Positions 48,517 to 57,483 of a stretch of DNA of 64,000 nt are shown one piece after another. The number at the start of each line of letters is the position of its first letter. The first letter of the stretch is position 1. Source of the DNA: Streptomyces platensis (GTDB lineage Bacteria > Actinomycetota > Actinomycetes > Streptomycetales > Streptomycetaceae); NCBI RefSeq assembly GCF_008704855.1, contig NZ_CP023691.1, positions 5,766,001-5,830,000 on the forward strand, read 5' to 3'. The translations under genes and the position numbers were made by a program. The notes beneath the pieces are model-generated. The model did not search any database, was not told the DNA's origin, and was given only the letters and a program-made list of their open reading frames with translations.

Positions 48517-50358
48517 ATGGGGGACAAGGCAAGGTTGTTGGAGACGGACCGGTTTGTGCATGCGCCCGACGACGGGCGCGAATCCGACCTGCAAATGGAC
48601 GCGATGGAGGCCGCCGAGGCCGCCGAGGCGTCCGATGCCGTGACCGAGTCCGGCCACCGCCGGGCCGCCGAGGCGGGCGACACCGCCGCGATGAGCGCGC
48701 TCGGCGCGATGCTGCTGCGCCGCGGTGACCTCGACGGCGCCGAGCCGCATCTGCGGTCCGCGGCCGCCGCCGGGGACCGCGCCGCGGCCAACAACCTGGG
48801 CGTGCTGCTCCACCAGCGGGGCTACGGGGACGAGGCGGCCGGCTGGTGGCGGATCGCCGCCGTGGCCGGTTCCGCCGCCGCGGCGCACGCCCTCGGGCGT
48901 TACTACCGCGAGCGCGGTGACGAGCCGGCCGCCGAGTACTGGCTGCGCCAGTCCGCCGAGTCCGGCCACTGCCTGGGTGCCTACGCCCTCGCCGATCTCC
49001 TGGAGCACCGCGGTGACATCGGCGCCGAGCGCTGGTTCCGTACGGCCGCCGAGCGGGGCCACCGTGAGGCCGCGTACCGCCTGGCCCGGCTCATCGAGGA
49101 CGGGCGCGACGCGGACCACCGCACCGTCCCCGCGTACGGGGAGCTGAAGCAGCAGGAGGAGGCCGAGCAGTGGTACCGCCAGGCCGCCGCGCGCGGCCAC
49201 CGGCGGGCCGCGCTCCAGCTGGGCGCGCTGCTGGAGGAGCGTGGTGACGTCCAGGAGGCGGGGCGCTGGTATCTGTCCGCTGCCAAGGACGGGGAGGCGC
49301 GCGCCGCCTGTGCGCTGGGCTTCCTGCTGCGCGACGCGGGGGACGAGGAGAGCGCCGCGGAATGGTGGCGGCGCGCCGCCCAGGACGGCGATGGCAACGC
49401 TGCCAATGCCCTCGGGGCGCTGCACGCCGACCGCGGTGAGCTGCAGACCGCCGAGCGCTGGTACCGCGTCGCCCTGGATGCCGGGGACGTCAACGGCGCC
49501 TACAACATCGGGCTGCTGTGCGCCGAGCAGGGCCGGGAGGGGCGCGGCGAGCAGTGGTACCGCCGGGCCGCCTACGCCGGGCACCGCGAGGCCGCCAACG
49601 CGCTGGCCATCCTGCTGCTCCAGCGCGGCGACGCCGCCGGGGCCGAGCCGTGGTTCTCCAAAGCGGCCGAGGCGGGCAGTGTGGACGCCGCGTTCAACCT
49701 CGGCATCCTCTTCGCCGGGCGGGGTGCGGAGCGTACGGCGCACACCTGGTACGAGCGGGCGGCCGCGGCCGGGCACACCGAGGCGGCGCTTCAGGTCGCC
49801 ATCGTGCAGCTGCGGGACGGTGAGCTCCAGGACGCGGAGCGGAATCTGCGCTGTGCGGCCGGCGGCGGCAGCGCCGAGGCGGCCTTCCGGCTCGCCGACC
49901 TCCTCGACCGCCAGGCGGCGGCCGCGGGCGAGGGTCTGGCGGACGGGGAGCGCGCGGCGGACGACGAGAGCGTGCAGTGGTACGAGCGGGCCGCCCGCCA
50001 GGGGCACCGTCGCGCCCAGGTCCGAGTTGGCATGTTCGCGGCGGCTCGCGGGGAGGCCGTCGAGGCCGCCGAGTGGTACCGCGCGGCGGCCGAGGCCGGG
50101 AGCCGTAACGGCGCCTTCAACCTCGGGCTGCTGCTGGCCCGTGAGGGCAGCCTCCCGGAGGCCGCCCTGTGGTGGCAGCGCGCCGCCGAGGCCGGGCACG
50201 GCCGGGCGGCGCTCCGGCTGGCGCTGCTCGCCGCCCGGCGCGGTGCGCTCGCGGAGGCGCAGAGCTGGTGTGCGCACGCCGTGGAGCTGGGCCCGCCGGA
50301 GGTGGCGGAGCGTGCGGCGCGGCTGCGTACGGCGCTCCAGGAGGAGCTCAGCGCATAG
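48517..50358 (+). CDS. TPR/Sel1-repeat protein
   Basis: The 613-residue soluble protein is built almost entirely of about fifteen 36-residue helical repeats of the type AAxxGHxxAAxxLGxLLxxRGDxxxAExWYRxAA, i.e. Sel1-like/tetratricopeptide repeats. No enzymatic domain or membrane segment is visible. Such solenoids bind partner proteins. The gene lies exactly between two initiator tRNA genes and their terminators, alone. Start 48517 gives MGDKARLLETDRF; 48508 adds three residues. Function unknown. Confidence 0.9.
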   Translation: MGDKARLLETDRFVHAPDDGRESDLQMDAMEAAEAAEASDAVTESGHRRAAEAGDTAAMSALGAMLLRRGDLDGAEPHLRSAAAAGDRAAANNLGVLLHQRGYGDEAAGWWRIAAVAGSAAAAHALGRYYRERGDEPAAEYWLRQSAESGHCLGAYALADLLEHRGDIGAERWFRTAAERGHREAAYRLARLIEDGRDADHRTVPAYGELKQQEEAEQWYRQAAARGHRRAALQLGALLEERGDVQEAGRWYLSAAKDGEARAACALGFLLRDAGDEESAAEWWRRAAQDGDGNAANALGALHADRGELQTAERWYRVALDAGDVNGAYNIGLLCAEQGREGRGEQWYRRAAYAGHREAANALAILLLQRGDAAGAEPWFSKAAEAGSVDAAFNLGILFAGRGAERTAHTWYERAAAAGHTEAALQVAIVQLRDGELQDAERNLRCAAGGGSAEAAFRLADLLDRQAAAAGEGLADGERAADDESVQWYERAARQGHRRAQVRVGMFAAARGEAVEAAEWYRAAAEAGSRNGAFNLGLLLAREGSLPEAALWWQRAAEAGHGRAALRLALLAARRGALAEAQSWCAHAVELGPPEVAERAARLRTALQEELSA

Positions 50359-50382
50359 CGGGCGGCAAGAGGTGTCCGGAAG

Positions 50383-50415
50383 CCCGGGACCCGGCCCACA
50401 GTGGCCGGTCCCGGG
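50383..50415 (+). terminator. Terminator of the TPR gene
   Basis: CCCGGGAC-C-CGGCC (50383-50396) pairs with GGCCG-GTCCCGGG (50403-50415), with one bulge. Confidence 0.75.
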
Positions 50416-50430
50416 CCCGCCGGAAGGAAT

Positions 50431-50460
50431 TTGCGCTGGTCGTCGGGCCGGGGTTAGAGT
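50431..50460 (+). promoter_or_regulatory. Promoter of tRNA-fMet copy 2
   Basis: TTGCGC (50431-50436), 18 bases, TAGAGT (50455-50460); start expected near 50467, 8 bases before the mature tRNA. Confidence 0.6.
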
Positions 50461-50474
50461 GTGGAACACAACGG

Positions 50475-50548
50475 CGCGGGGTGGAGCAGCTCGGTAGCTC
50501 GCTGGGCTCATAACCCAGAGGTCGCAGGTTCAAATCCTGTCCCCGCTA
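50475..50548 (+). tRNA. Initiator tRNA-fMet (CAT), copy 2
   Basis: Identical over all 74 nt to the gene at 48207-48280. Again no encoded CCA and an immediate terminator. Confidence 0.95.
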
Positions 50549-50554
50549 CTCAAA

Positions 50555-50593
50555 GACGAAGGCCCGGATTCTCTGAGAATCCGGGCCTTCGTC
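50555..50593. terminator. Terminator of tRNA-fMet copy 2 and of the ABC operon
   Basis: An 18-bp perfect stem (50555-50572 with 50576-50593). It lies 4 bases from the end of the minus-strand substrate-binding gene and can serve both strands. Confidence 0.85.
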
Positions 50594-50597
50594 GTGC

Positions 50598-51728
50598 TCA
50601 TCTCCGGAGCCGGTGGCCGACCGCCTCCGCGTACAGGCTGCGGTCGACGAGCCGGTTCTCCGGCAGCGGTGCGCCTTTGATGACGCCGGCGTCGCGGTAG
50701 GCCTTCTGGAGCCGGTCCGTGGTGCCCTTTCGGATCTCCCAGTCCATCCGGAGCGAGGGCACCGAGGTCAGGATCTTCGCGTCGACGTCCAGCAGCGTCG
50801 CCAGCTCGGCGACGAAGGCCCGGTCGGCCTTGTAGTCGCCGGTGAAGTAGGTGTTGACCGTGCGGAGGTAGGCGCGCAGGAAGGCGACACCGGCGTCCGG
50901 GTCCCGCTGGAGCAGTGTCGGGCCGTAGAGGGCGCCGCCGAGCGGTTCGCCGCGGGGCTGGCCGCCGAGGAAGGCGTATTTCCCCTCGCCGTCGACCCGC
51001 CGCCAGACCGGGTCGAGCAGCCAGGCGGAGTCCACCCCGCCGCCGGTCAGGGCGGTCAGGACGTCGGCGGAGCCGAGCTGCTGGAAGGCGATGGAGTCCA
51101 GGCGGGCGCCGTGTCCGGCGAAGATCCGGGCCATCGGATACATGATCACGGAGCCTTTTCCGATCATGGTGCCCAGCTTCGTCCCCTCCAGGGAGACCGA
51201 AGAGGCGTGCTCCCCGTTCTTGAGGCGCACCCACAGGCCGCTCCGGGACTTCGGGGCGGGGGAGAAGTTGCCGGCCACCCAGCGGAGGTCGAAGCCGCCG
51301 TGGACGCCGTTGACGACGGCGGCCTCGGGGGCCGCCCACAGGGCGTCCAGTTCGCCCTTGGCCAGCAGCGGCAGCGCCTCCGGGGTGGGCAGCACCTTCA
51401 GCCGGACGTCCAGGCCCTCCTTCTTGAACTCGCCCCTGGCGAGGGCCAGGCGCAGCGGGGCCACGTATTCGGCGCTGAGGGTGCCGGTGGCGACCGTGAG
51501 CGTGCGGCGCTTCGCGAGCGGGCGCGGCGCGGGGGCGCCCTTGGCGCAGCGGGCCGGTGCGCGGTCCGGGGCGAGGTCGGCGGGGTCGGTCCAGGCGGCC
51601 GGGCCGCAGCCCGCGACGGGCTTGATGGTGCGGGGCCGGGCGGCGGTCGGGTGGTCGTCGGGGGCGGCGCAGCCGGCGCCGAGGGCGAGTGCGGCGATCA
51701 GCGCGGCAGTGGTGGTGCGGATGCGCAT
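50598..51728 (-). CDS. ABC transporter substrate-binding lipoprotein (NMT1/SsuA-like)
   Basis: The 376-residue lipoprotein has a signal peptide ending in the lipobox LGAGC (Cys about 20) and an NMT1/SsuA/TauA-type binding fold (VATGTLSAEYVAPLRLALARGEFKKEGLDV). Such proteins bind aliphatic sulfonates, nitrate, taurine or thiamine precursors; the ligand is unknown. The two upstream genes encode the permease and ATPase. The gap to the permease is 48 bases with GGAGGTCCC just before the start. Confidence 0.9.
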   Translation of the reverse strand: MRIRTTTAALIAALALGAGCAAPDDHPTAARPRTIKPVAGCGPAAWTDPADLAPDRAPARCAKGAPAPRPLAKRRTLTVATGTLSAEYVAPLRLALARGEFKKEGLDVRLKVLPTPEALPLLAKGELDALWAAPEAAVVNGVHGGFDLRWVAGNFSPAPKSRSGLWVRLKNGEHASSVSLEGTKLGTMIGKGSVIMYPMARIFAGHGARLDSIAFQQLGSADVLTALTGGGVDSAWLLDPVWRRVDGEGKYAFLGGQPRGEPLGGALYGPTLLQRDPDAGVAFLRAYLRTVNTYFTGDYKADRAFVAELATLLDVDAKILTSVPSLRMDWEIRKGTTDRLQKAYRDAGVIKGAPLPENRLVDRSLYAEAVGHRLRR

Positions 51729-51776
51729 GGGACCTCCGTACGGGGGCGGCGTCCGGGCGGACAGGGCGGTGCGGGA

Positions 51777-52667
51777 TCAGCTCCGGGGGCGGCCTCGGTC
51801 GCGGGGTGCCCAGGGGGTGAGGAAGCGCCCGGCCAGCCGTACGAGCTCGGAGAAGAGCACACCGAGGACGGCCACACAGACGATGCCGACGAACATCACG
51901 TCGTTCTGGAACAGGGCGCGGGAGTCGAAGATCAGATGCCCGAGGCCGTCGGTGGCGGCGATCTGTTCCGAGGCGACGATGACCAGGACGGCCACGCCCG
52001 CGGCGATCCGGGCGCCCACGAGGACGGCGGGCAGCGAGGCGGGCAGCAGGACGTGCCGGAACATCTGCCAGGGGCCCGCGCCGAAGACCTGGCCGGCGTC
52101 GCGGTGGCCGGAGGGGATGGCCAGTACTGCCGCCATGGTCGAGATCCAGACGAAGAAGAAGACGGTGGTGGCGACCAGGGCGACCTGCGGGCCCTCGCCG
52201 AGCCCGAACATGTTGAGGAAGACCGGCAGCAGGGCCAGCTTGGGGACCACGTACAGGGCGTCCAGGAGGGGTTCGAGGGCGGCCCGTACGAGTGACAGTG
52301 AGCCCATCAGCAGGCCCAGGAGATAGCCGGCGACGGTCCCGGCGGCATAGCCGGCCAGGACGCGCCGGAGCGTGGCCCCGACATCCGGCCACAGCTCGCC
52401 GGCCAGGGCGCGGTCCCAGCCGTCGGCCAGGATCGTCGACGGGGCGGGGTAGATGCGGGCGTCGAGCCAGGACCGGTCGGCGGCCAGCTGCCACAGCAGC
52501 ACGAGCAGCAGCGGTACGGCGGCGGCCAGCGAGATCTCCAGGGTGCGCCGGCGGCGGTGGGTGCGTCCGGGGCGCAGTTCCCGGGGGCCGGGGCGGCGGA
52601 CGAGGAGGCGGTCGGCCGCGGCCGGCCGGTCGTCCTCGTGGCCGGGCCGGGGCAGGGCGGCGGTCAT
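51777..52667 (-). CDS. ABC transporter permease (SsuC/TauC-like)
   Basis: The 296-residue permease has a basic N-terminus (about 1-42) and six membrane segments of the BPD_transp_1 type. The ATPase-contact EAA-like loop is around GHRDAGQVFGAGPWQMFRHVLLPASLPAVLVG (about 185-215). Its start overlaps the ATPase gene stop by four bases, so translation is coupled. Confidence 0.92.
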   Translation of the reverse strand: MTAALPRPGHEDDRPAAADRLLVRRPGPRELRPGRTHRRRRTLEISLAAAVPLLLVLLWQLAADRSWLDARIYPAPSTILADGWDRALAGELWPDVGATLRRVLAGYAAGTVAGYLLGLLMGSLSLVRAALEPLLDALYVVPKLALLPVFLNMFGLGEGPQVALVATTVFFFVWISTMAAVLAIPSGHRDAGQVFGAGPWQMFRHVLLPASLPAVLVGARIAAGVAVLVIVASEQIAATDGLGHLIFDSRALFQNDVMFVGIVCVAVLGVLFSELVRLAGRFLTPWAPRDRGRPRS

Positions 52668-53515
52668 GCGGGGACGGCCCCCTCGGTGGTGCGGTGCGCG
52701 GGGCCGCCCCGGTCGACCTCCTCACGCAGCAGCTGCCACAACTCCGCCTTGAGGGCGGTGAATTCGGGGGTGGCGCGGACCTCGCCGGTGCGCGGGCGGC
52801 CGAACGGCGGGCGGCGTTCGGCGATGATCCGGCCGGGGCGGGCGGACATCACCAGGACCCGGTCACCCAGGACCAGGGCCTCTTCGAGGCTGTGGGTGAT
52901 GAAGAGGGTGGTGGTGCGGGTGGTCTGGGTGAGGTCGAGCAGTTCGTCCTGGAGGACCGTGCGCAGCTGGGCGTCGAGGGCCGCGAACGGCTCGTCCATC
53001 AGCAGGATCCCGGGGTCCACGGCGAGGGCGCGGGCCAGGGCGACGCGCTGGCGCATACCGCCGGAGAGCGTGGCCGGGTAGGCACCGGCGAAGTCGGCGA
53101 GTCCCATACGGGCGAGCCACGAGCGGGCCCGTTCATCGGCCTCCCTACGGGGAACGCGCTGGAGATCGAGGCCGAAGCGGACATTGCCCAGCACCGTCTT
53201 CCAGTCGTAGATGCCGTAGTCCTGGAAGATCATCGCGGCCGGGCGGCCGGCGCTCACCCGGAGTTCCAGTTCGCCCGCACTGGGGCGCAGCAGCCCGGCG
53301 GCGATGCGCAGCAGGGTCGACTTCCCGCAGCCGGAGGGGCCGACGACGCAGACGCATTCGCCCGGCGCGATCTCGGTATCGACGGGGCCGAGGGCGGCCA
53401 GCGCCTTGCGGCCGCGGCCGAAGGAGCGGGCCAGGGCGCGGGCGCGCAGGGCGGGTGGAGTGGCGGGGGCGGCGGCCGGGTGGTGGGGCGCGGATGACGG
53501 GGGCGGCTCTCCCAC
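52664..53515 (-). CDS. ABC transporter ATPase (SsuB/TauB-like)
   Basis: The 283-residue ATPase has Walker A GPSGCGKST, Q-loop MIFQDYG, signature LSGGMRQR, Walker B ILLMDEPFAALD and the switch His in FITHS. The first 20 residues are Pro/Ala-rich. GTG at 53515 follows AAGGAGCCCCCC. It leads the three-gene importer operon, which has its own promoter. Confidence 0.93.
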   Translation of the reverse strand: MGEPPPSSAPHHPAAAPATPPALRARALARSFGRGRKALAALGPVDTEIAPGECVCVVGPSGCGKSTLLRIAAGLLRPSAGELELRVSAGRPAAMIFQDYGIYDWKTVLGNVRFGLDLQRVPRREADERARSWLARMGLADFAGAYPATLSGGMRQRVALARALAVDPGILLMDEPFAALDAQLRTVLQDELLDLTQTTRTTTLFITHSLEEALVLGDRVLVMSARPGRIIAERRPPFGRPRTGEVRATPEFTALKAELWQLLREEVDRGGPAHRTTEGAVPA

Positions 53516-53606
53516 GGGGGGCTCCTTGCGGAGTGCGGACAGGGTGCCGCCGTGGTGCGCGGCCCGGGGCCTGTGGGGCCCGGTGGCCGGAAAGCGCGGC
53601 CCGCCG

Positions 53607-53636
53607 ACGATATGACGGTGCGTCAGATTCGGGCAA
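53607..53636 (-). promoter_or_regulatory. Promoter of the ABC operon with TGACG-N3-CGTCA palindrome
   Basis: On the minus strand TTGCCC (53636-53631), 18 bases, TATCGT (53612-53607). Between them is TGACG-GTG-CGTCA (53613-53625), a likely operator. Confidence 0.55.
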
Positions 53637-53724
53637 GGGGCGTGCGGGCATGGTTGTGCGGTGTGGGGAGGCGCGGAGGGGGAAGGGCGAGCGTGCGGGC
53701 GGCGGGCCGGCCGGGCATGCGAAG

Positions 53725-53752
53725 GAGCCCGCGACCGGGTGGGCGCGGGCTC
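53725..53752 (-). terminator. Hairpin downstream of catR
   Basis: GAGCCCGCG (53725-53733) pairs with CGCGGGCTC (53744-53752); short T content after it on the minus strand. Confidence 0.55.
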
Positions 53753-53815
53753 GGTGGTGCGTATGAGGCGATCAGGCGCGGGATCGGCCCGGACGGAGAC
53801 CGGCCCCCCGGGGCG

Positions 53816-54235
53816 TCAGGACGAGGCGCTGCACGTGGGGCAGATGCCCCGGTAGGTCACGGTGACCTCGGATACCTGGAAGCCGTAGCGCTCCGGCTCG
53901 GGCAGGGCGGACAGCGGGTCGCCCTGGACGTGGACGTCCCGGATCGTGCCGCACTGCGAGCAGACCAGGTGCTGGTGCTCGTGGTGGGCATTGGGGTCGT
54001 AGCGCTTGGCCCGGCCGTCGGTGCTCACTTCGAGCACCTCGCCGAGCGACACCAGCTCGCCCAGGGTGTTGTAGACCGTCGCGCGGGAGATCTCGGGCAG
54101 CCGGGCGGTTGCCCGCGCGTGCACTTCGTCGGCGGTGTAGTGGACGTGGTCCCCGTCGAGGACCTCGGCGACGACGCGTCGCTGCGCGGTCAGCCGCCAG
54201 CCGCGTCCCCGGAGCCGTTCAAGCAGGTCACTCAT
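53816..54235 (-). CDS. catR: Fur-family peroxide regulator CatR
   Basis: The 139-residue Fur-type protein has an N-terminal winged helix (about 1-80; TADEVHARATARLPEISRATVYNTLGEL), a metal-binding HHEHQH segment (about 88-93), and structural zinc cysteines in CSQC and CPTC. CatR is the PerR-like repressor of catA and of itself in Streptomyces. AGGTGAATGGC precedes the ATG at 54235; GTG 54244 is possible. It is divergent from catA across the operator region. Confidence 0.92.
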   Translation of the reverse strand: MSDLLERLRGRGWRLTAQRRVVAEVLDGDHVHYTADEVHARATARLPEISRATVYNTLGELVSLGEVLEVSTDGRAKRYDPNAHHEHQHLVCSQCGTIRDVHVQGDPLSALPEPERYGFQVSEVTVTYRGICPTCSASS

Positions 54236-54315
54236 GCCATTCACCTATCAGTCAGATAGACCCAGGGTAGCAGTGGGGATCCATCACCGGACCGTGTACG
54301 AGTTTCATATCCTTC

Positions 54316-54343
54316 TTGACTTAGACATTGTCCAATGTAGGAT
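54316..54343 (+). promoter_or_regulatory. catA promoter with CatR box
   Basis: TTGACT (54316-54321), 16 bases, TAGGAT (54338-54343). The spacer holds the perfect palindrome ACATTG-TC-CAATGT (54325-54338), so the repressor would occlude RNA polymerase. Confidence 0.8.
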
Positions 54344-54395
54344 CGTGATCGGCGCAAGCCAAGGGCAGGTGGAGAAGACTTTTCAGGAGGCGCAC

Positions 54396-55859
54396 GTGTC
54401 GGTAGAGAGCACCACTGGACCGCTGACCACGGAGTCCGGAGCTCCGGTCGGGGACAATCAGAACAGCGAGACGGCGGGCATCGGCGGACCCGGCCTCATC
54501 CAGGACCAGCTCCTGATCGAGAAGCTCGCGCACTTCAACCGGGAGCGCATCCCGGAGCGCATCGTGCACGCCCGCGGCGCCGGTGCGTACGGCACCTTCA
54601 CGGTCACCGCGGACGTGACCCGGTACACCCGCGCCGCGTTCCTCTCCGAGGTCGGCAAGCAGACCGAGACGTTCCTGCGCTTCTCCACCGTCGCGGGCAA
54701 CCTCGGCTCCGCCGACGCGGTGCGTGACCCGCGCGGCTTCGCGCTGAAGTTCTACACCGAAGAGGGCAACTACGACCTCGTCGGCAACAACACCCCGGTG
54801 TTCTTCATCAAGGACGCCATCAAGTTCCCGGACTTCATCCACACCCAGAAGCGCGACCCGTACACCGGCTCACAGGAGGCGGACAACGTCTGGGACTTCT
54901 GGGGCCTGTCGCCCGAGGCCACCCACCAGGTCACCTGGCTGTTCGGCGACCGCGGCATCCCCGCGTCCTACCGCCACATGAACGGCTACGGCTCGCACAC
55001 CTTCCAGTGGAACAACGAGGCCGGCGAGGTCTTCTGGGTCAAGTACCACTTCAAGACCGACCAGGGCATCAAGAACCTCACCACCTCCGAGGCGGCCGAG
55101 ACCTCCGGCCTCGACCCGGACAGCCACCAGCGCGATCTGCGCGAGTCCATCGAGCGCGGTGACTTCCCGAGCTGGACCGTCCAGGTGCAGATCATGCCCG
55201 CGGCCGAGGCGGCCACCTACCGCTTCAACCCCTTCGACCTGACCAAGGTCTGGCCGCACGAGGACTACCCGCCGATCGAGATCGGCAAGCTGGAGCTCAA
55301 CCGCAACCCGCAGAACATCTTCGCCGAGGTCGAGCAGTCGATCTTCTCCCCGCACCACTTCGTGCCGGGCATCGGCCCGTCCCCCGACAAGATGCTCCAG
55401 GGCCGTCTCTTCGCGTACGGCGACGCCCACCGCTACCGCGTCGGCATCAACGCCGACCACCTGCCGGTGAACCGCCCGCACGCCACCGAGGCGCGCAGCC
55501 ACGGCCGGGACGGCGCGCTCTACGACGGCCGGCACGCCGGACAGAAGAACTACGAGCCCAACAGCTTCGGCGGCCCGGTCGAGACCGGCCGTCCGCTGTG
55601 GCAGCCGGCCGCCGTGACCGGCCCCACCGGCGAGCATGTCGCGCCCTCGCACGCGGAGGACGACGACTTCGTCCAGGCCGGCACCCTCTACCGCCTGATG
55701 GCGGAGGACGAGAAGGAGCGCCTGATCGACAACCTGGCGGGCTTCATCGCCCAGGTCTCCCGCGACGACATCGCCCAGCGGGCGATCGAGAACTTCCGCA
55801 AGGCGGACGCGGACTACGGCAAGCGACTGGAAACCGCGGTCCAGGCCCTGCGCGGCTGA
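54396..55859 (+). CDS. catA: Monofunctional heme catalase CatA
   Basis: The 487-residue small-subunit catalase has the active-site His in RIVHARGAGAYG (about 58), Asn in the DLVGNNTPVFF region, and the heme-ligand Tyr in RLFAYGDAHRYR (about 340). It breaks down hydrogen peroxide in the cytoplasm. GTG 54396 lies 5 bases after CAGGAGG. It is divergent from its repressor gene and ends before a terminator. Confidence 0.96.
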   Translation: MSVESTTGPLTTESGAPVGDNQNSETAGIGGPGLIQDQLLIEKLAHFNRERIPERIVHARGAGAYGTFTVTADVTRYTRAAFLSEVGKQTETFLRFSTVAGNLGSADAVRDPRGFALKFYTEEGNYDLVGNNTPVFFIKDAIKFPDFIHTQKRDPYTGSQEADNVWDFWGLSPEATHQVTWLFGDRGIPASYRHMNGYGSHTFQWNNEAGEVFWVKYHFKTDQGIKNLTTSEAAETSGLDPDSHQRDLRESIERGDFPSWTVQVQIMPAAEAATYRFNPFDLTKVWPHEDYPPIEIGKLELNRNPQNIFAEVEQSIFSPHHFVPGIGPSPDKMLQGRLFAYGDAHRYRVGINADHLPVNRPHATEARSHGRDGALYDGRHAGQKNYEPNSFGGPVETGRPLWQPAAVTGPTGEHVAPSHAEDDDFVQAGTLYRLMAEDEKERLIDNLAGFIAQVSRDDIAQRAIENFRKADADYGKRLETAVQALRG

Positions 55860-55946
55860 ACACCCCTGTGCGGCTGAGCCGCCGCCGCTTTCGCGGAGGT
55901 GGTGACCCGCCGTGGGGGTTGCTCAACTGTCGCTGCCGTATATAAG

Positions 55947-55983
55947 CGAAGAGGCCGGATGCCAGTGGGCTTCGGCCTCTTCG
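55947..55983. terminator. Terminator between catA and CBS-protein gene
   Basis: CGAAGAGGCCG (55947-55957) pairs perfectly with CGGCCTCTTCG (55973-55983) around a 15-nt loop; between convergent genes. Confidence 0.8.
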
Positions 55984-56025
55984 TGTTGCGGCTCCGGGGG
56001 GATGGCGTCCGGAGCCGTGTGTGCG

Positions 56026-56433
56026 TCAGGCGGGTACGGGGCGGGCTCGTTCCGTGGCGGTCGACCAGCAGCGGATGATGTCGCGTACGGAGACCACGCC
56101 GACCGGTTCCTGGTCGTTGAGCACGATCAGATGGCGGAAGCCGCCGCGCACCATGGCGTCCGCGGCATTGTCGAGGGTCCAGTCCGGAGCGGCGAAGACC
56201 ACGTCCGAGGTCGTATGGGTCTGGGCGGTCTCGCGGTCGGGGTTCTCGCCCGCGCCGAGGGAGTTGAGGATGTCGCGCTCGGTGAGGATGCCGATGCCGC
56301 TGTTGTCGTTGTCGAGGACCACGGCCGCGCCGAGGCGGCGGGCCGCCATCAGCTGCGCCGCCTGGCGGAGGGTGTGAGCGGGCCCGATGGTGAGGACCAC
56401 CGTGCTCATGGCGTCTTTGACGAACATGGGCAT
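56026..56433 (-). CDS. Two-CBS-domain protein
   Basis: The 135-residue protein consists of two CBS motifs (about 8-58 and 72-125), each with the DxxGIxTERDI/GVVSVRDII ending. CBS pairs bind adenosine ligands and regulate partners; the partner is unknown. It starts at ATG 56433 behind AAGGAGGTGGCTCC and converges on catA. Confidence 0.9.
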   Translation of the reverse strand: MPMFVKDAMSTVVLTIGPAHTLRQAAQLMAARRLGAAVVLDNDNSGIGILTERDILNSLGAGENPDRETAQTHTTSDVVFAAPDWTLDNAADAMVRGGFRHLIVLNDQEPVGVVSVRDIIRCWSTATERARPVPA

Positions 56434-56577
56434 GGAGTGGAGCCACCTCCTTGGTGAATGTGCTTGCGAAGGGATTCACAAGTTCACAAAGTGGGGGATT
56501 CTCATGTTCACATGCCTCCGCCGAGGCAACAAGGGGCAACTGTTGGACGGTTGTTCGAATGTGCGCCCCGCCGCAGG

Positions 56578-57381
56578 TCAGTGCGGGGAGTCGCCGAGAT
56601 AACCCAGCAGATCCTCGTGCAGCAGACCGTTCGAGGCCGCCGCGTTACCGCTGTGCGGGCCCGGCTTGCCGTCCAGGCCGGTGAACTGTCCGCCGGCCTC
56701 CTTCACGACCACCGCGCAGGCCGCCATGTCCCACAGCGACAGCTCCGGCTCCGCGCAGATGTCCACCGAACCCTCGGCGATCATCATGTACGGCCAGAAG
56801 TCCCCATAGCCCCGGGTGCGCCAGCAGTCCCGGCTCAGATCGAGGAAGCTGGGCAGCTTGCCGCGCTCCTCCCAGCCGGTCAGCGACGAGTACGCGAACG
56901 AGGCGTCCTGGATGCGGCCGACCTGGGAGACCTGGAGCCGGGTCGCGGAGGTCAGGCTGCGGCCGGTGAAGGCGCCCAGGCCGTCGGCGGCCCACCAGCG
57001 GCGGTTGAGCGCCGGTGCCGAGACGATGCCGACCACCGGGCGGTCACCGCCTTCTCCGCGCTCCATCAGCGCGATCAGCGTCGCCCAGACCGGGACCCCG
57101 CGGACATAGTTCTTCGTGCCGTCGATCGGGTCGATGACCCAGCGGCGCGGCCCCGCGCCCTCGCTGCCGAACTCCTCGCCGAGCACCGCGTCCCGTGGCC
57201 GGGCCCGCTGGAGCTGGCCGCGGATCAGCTCTTCGGCGGCCTTGTCCGCCTCACTCACCGGTGTCATGTCCGGTTTGGTCTCGACCTTGAGGTCGAGGGC
57301 CTTGAAGCGCTCCATGGTGGCGGCGTCCGCGGCGTCCGCGAGTACATGGCCGAGGCGAAGATCATCGTGATAGTCGGGCAT
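56578..57381 (-). CDS. hisN: Histidinol-phosphate phosphatase HisN (inositol-monophosphatase fold)
   Basis: The 267-residue protein has the metal-binding motifs GEEFG (about 69-73), WVIDPIDGTKNYVRG (about 80-94) and WDMAACAVVVKEAGG (about 220-235) of the IMPase family. The actinobacterial HisN (SCO5208 type) performs the eighth step of histidine synthesis, histidinol phosphate to histidinol. On the minus strand TACTGT lies six bases before the ATG at 57381, so the message may be leaderless. Confidence 0.92.
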   Translation of the reverse strand: MPDYHDDLRLGHVLADAADAATMERFKALDLKVETKPDMTPVSEADKAAEELIRGQLQRARPRDAVLGEEFGSEGAGPRRWVIDPIDGTKNYVRGVPVWATLIALMERGEGGDRPVVGIVSAPALNRRWWAADGLGAFTGRSLTSATRLQVSQVGRIQDASFAYSSLTGWEERGKLPSFLDLSRDCWRTRGYGDFWPYMMIAEGSVDICAEPELSLWDMAACAVVVKEAGGQFTGLDGKPGPHSGNAAASNGLLHEDLLGYLGDSPH

Positions 57382-57387
57382 GTGCGA

Positions 57388-57393
57388 ACAGTA
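57388..57393 (-). promoter_or_regulatory. -10 box of leaderless hisN promoter
   Basis: TACTGT (minus strand) ends six bases before the hisN ATG; no ribosome site. Confidence 0.5.
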
Positions 57394-57483
57394 TCCATTG
57401 GTATACGCCGGAGCCACACGGCCGTGCGCCACCCGGCGTGTGGCGGCCCACGCGCCGCCGTTGCGCCCCCGCTGCGGCCACCC

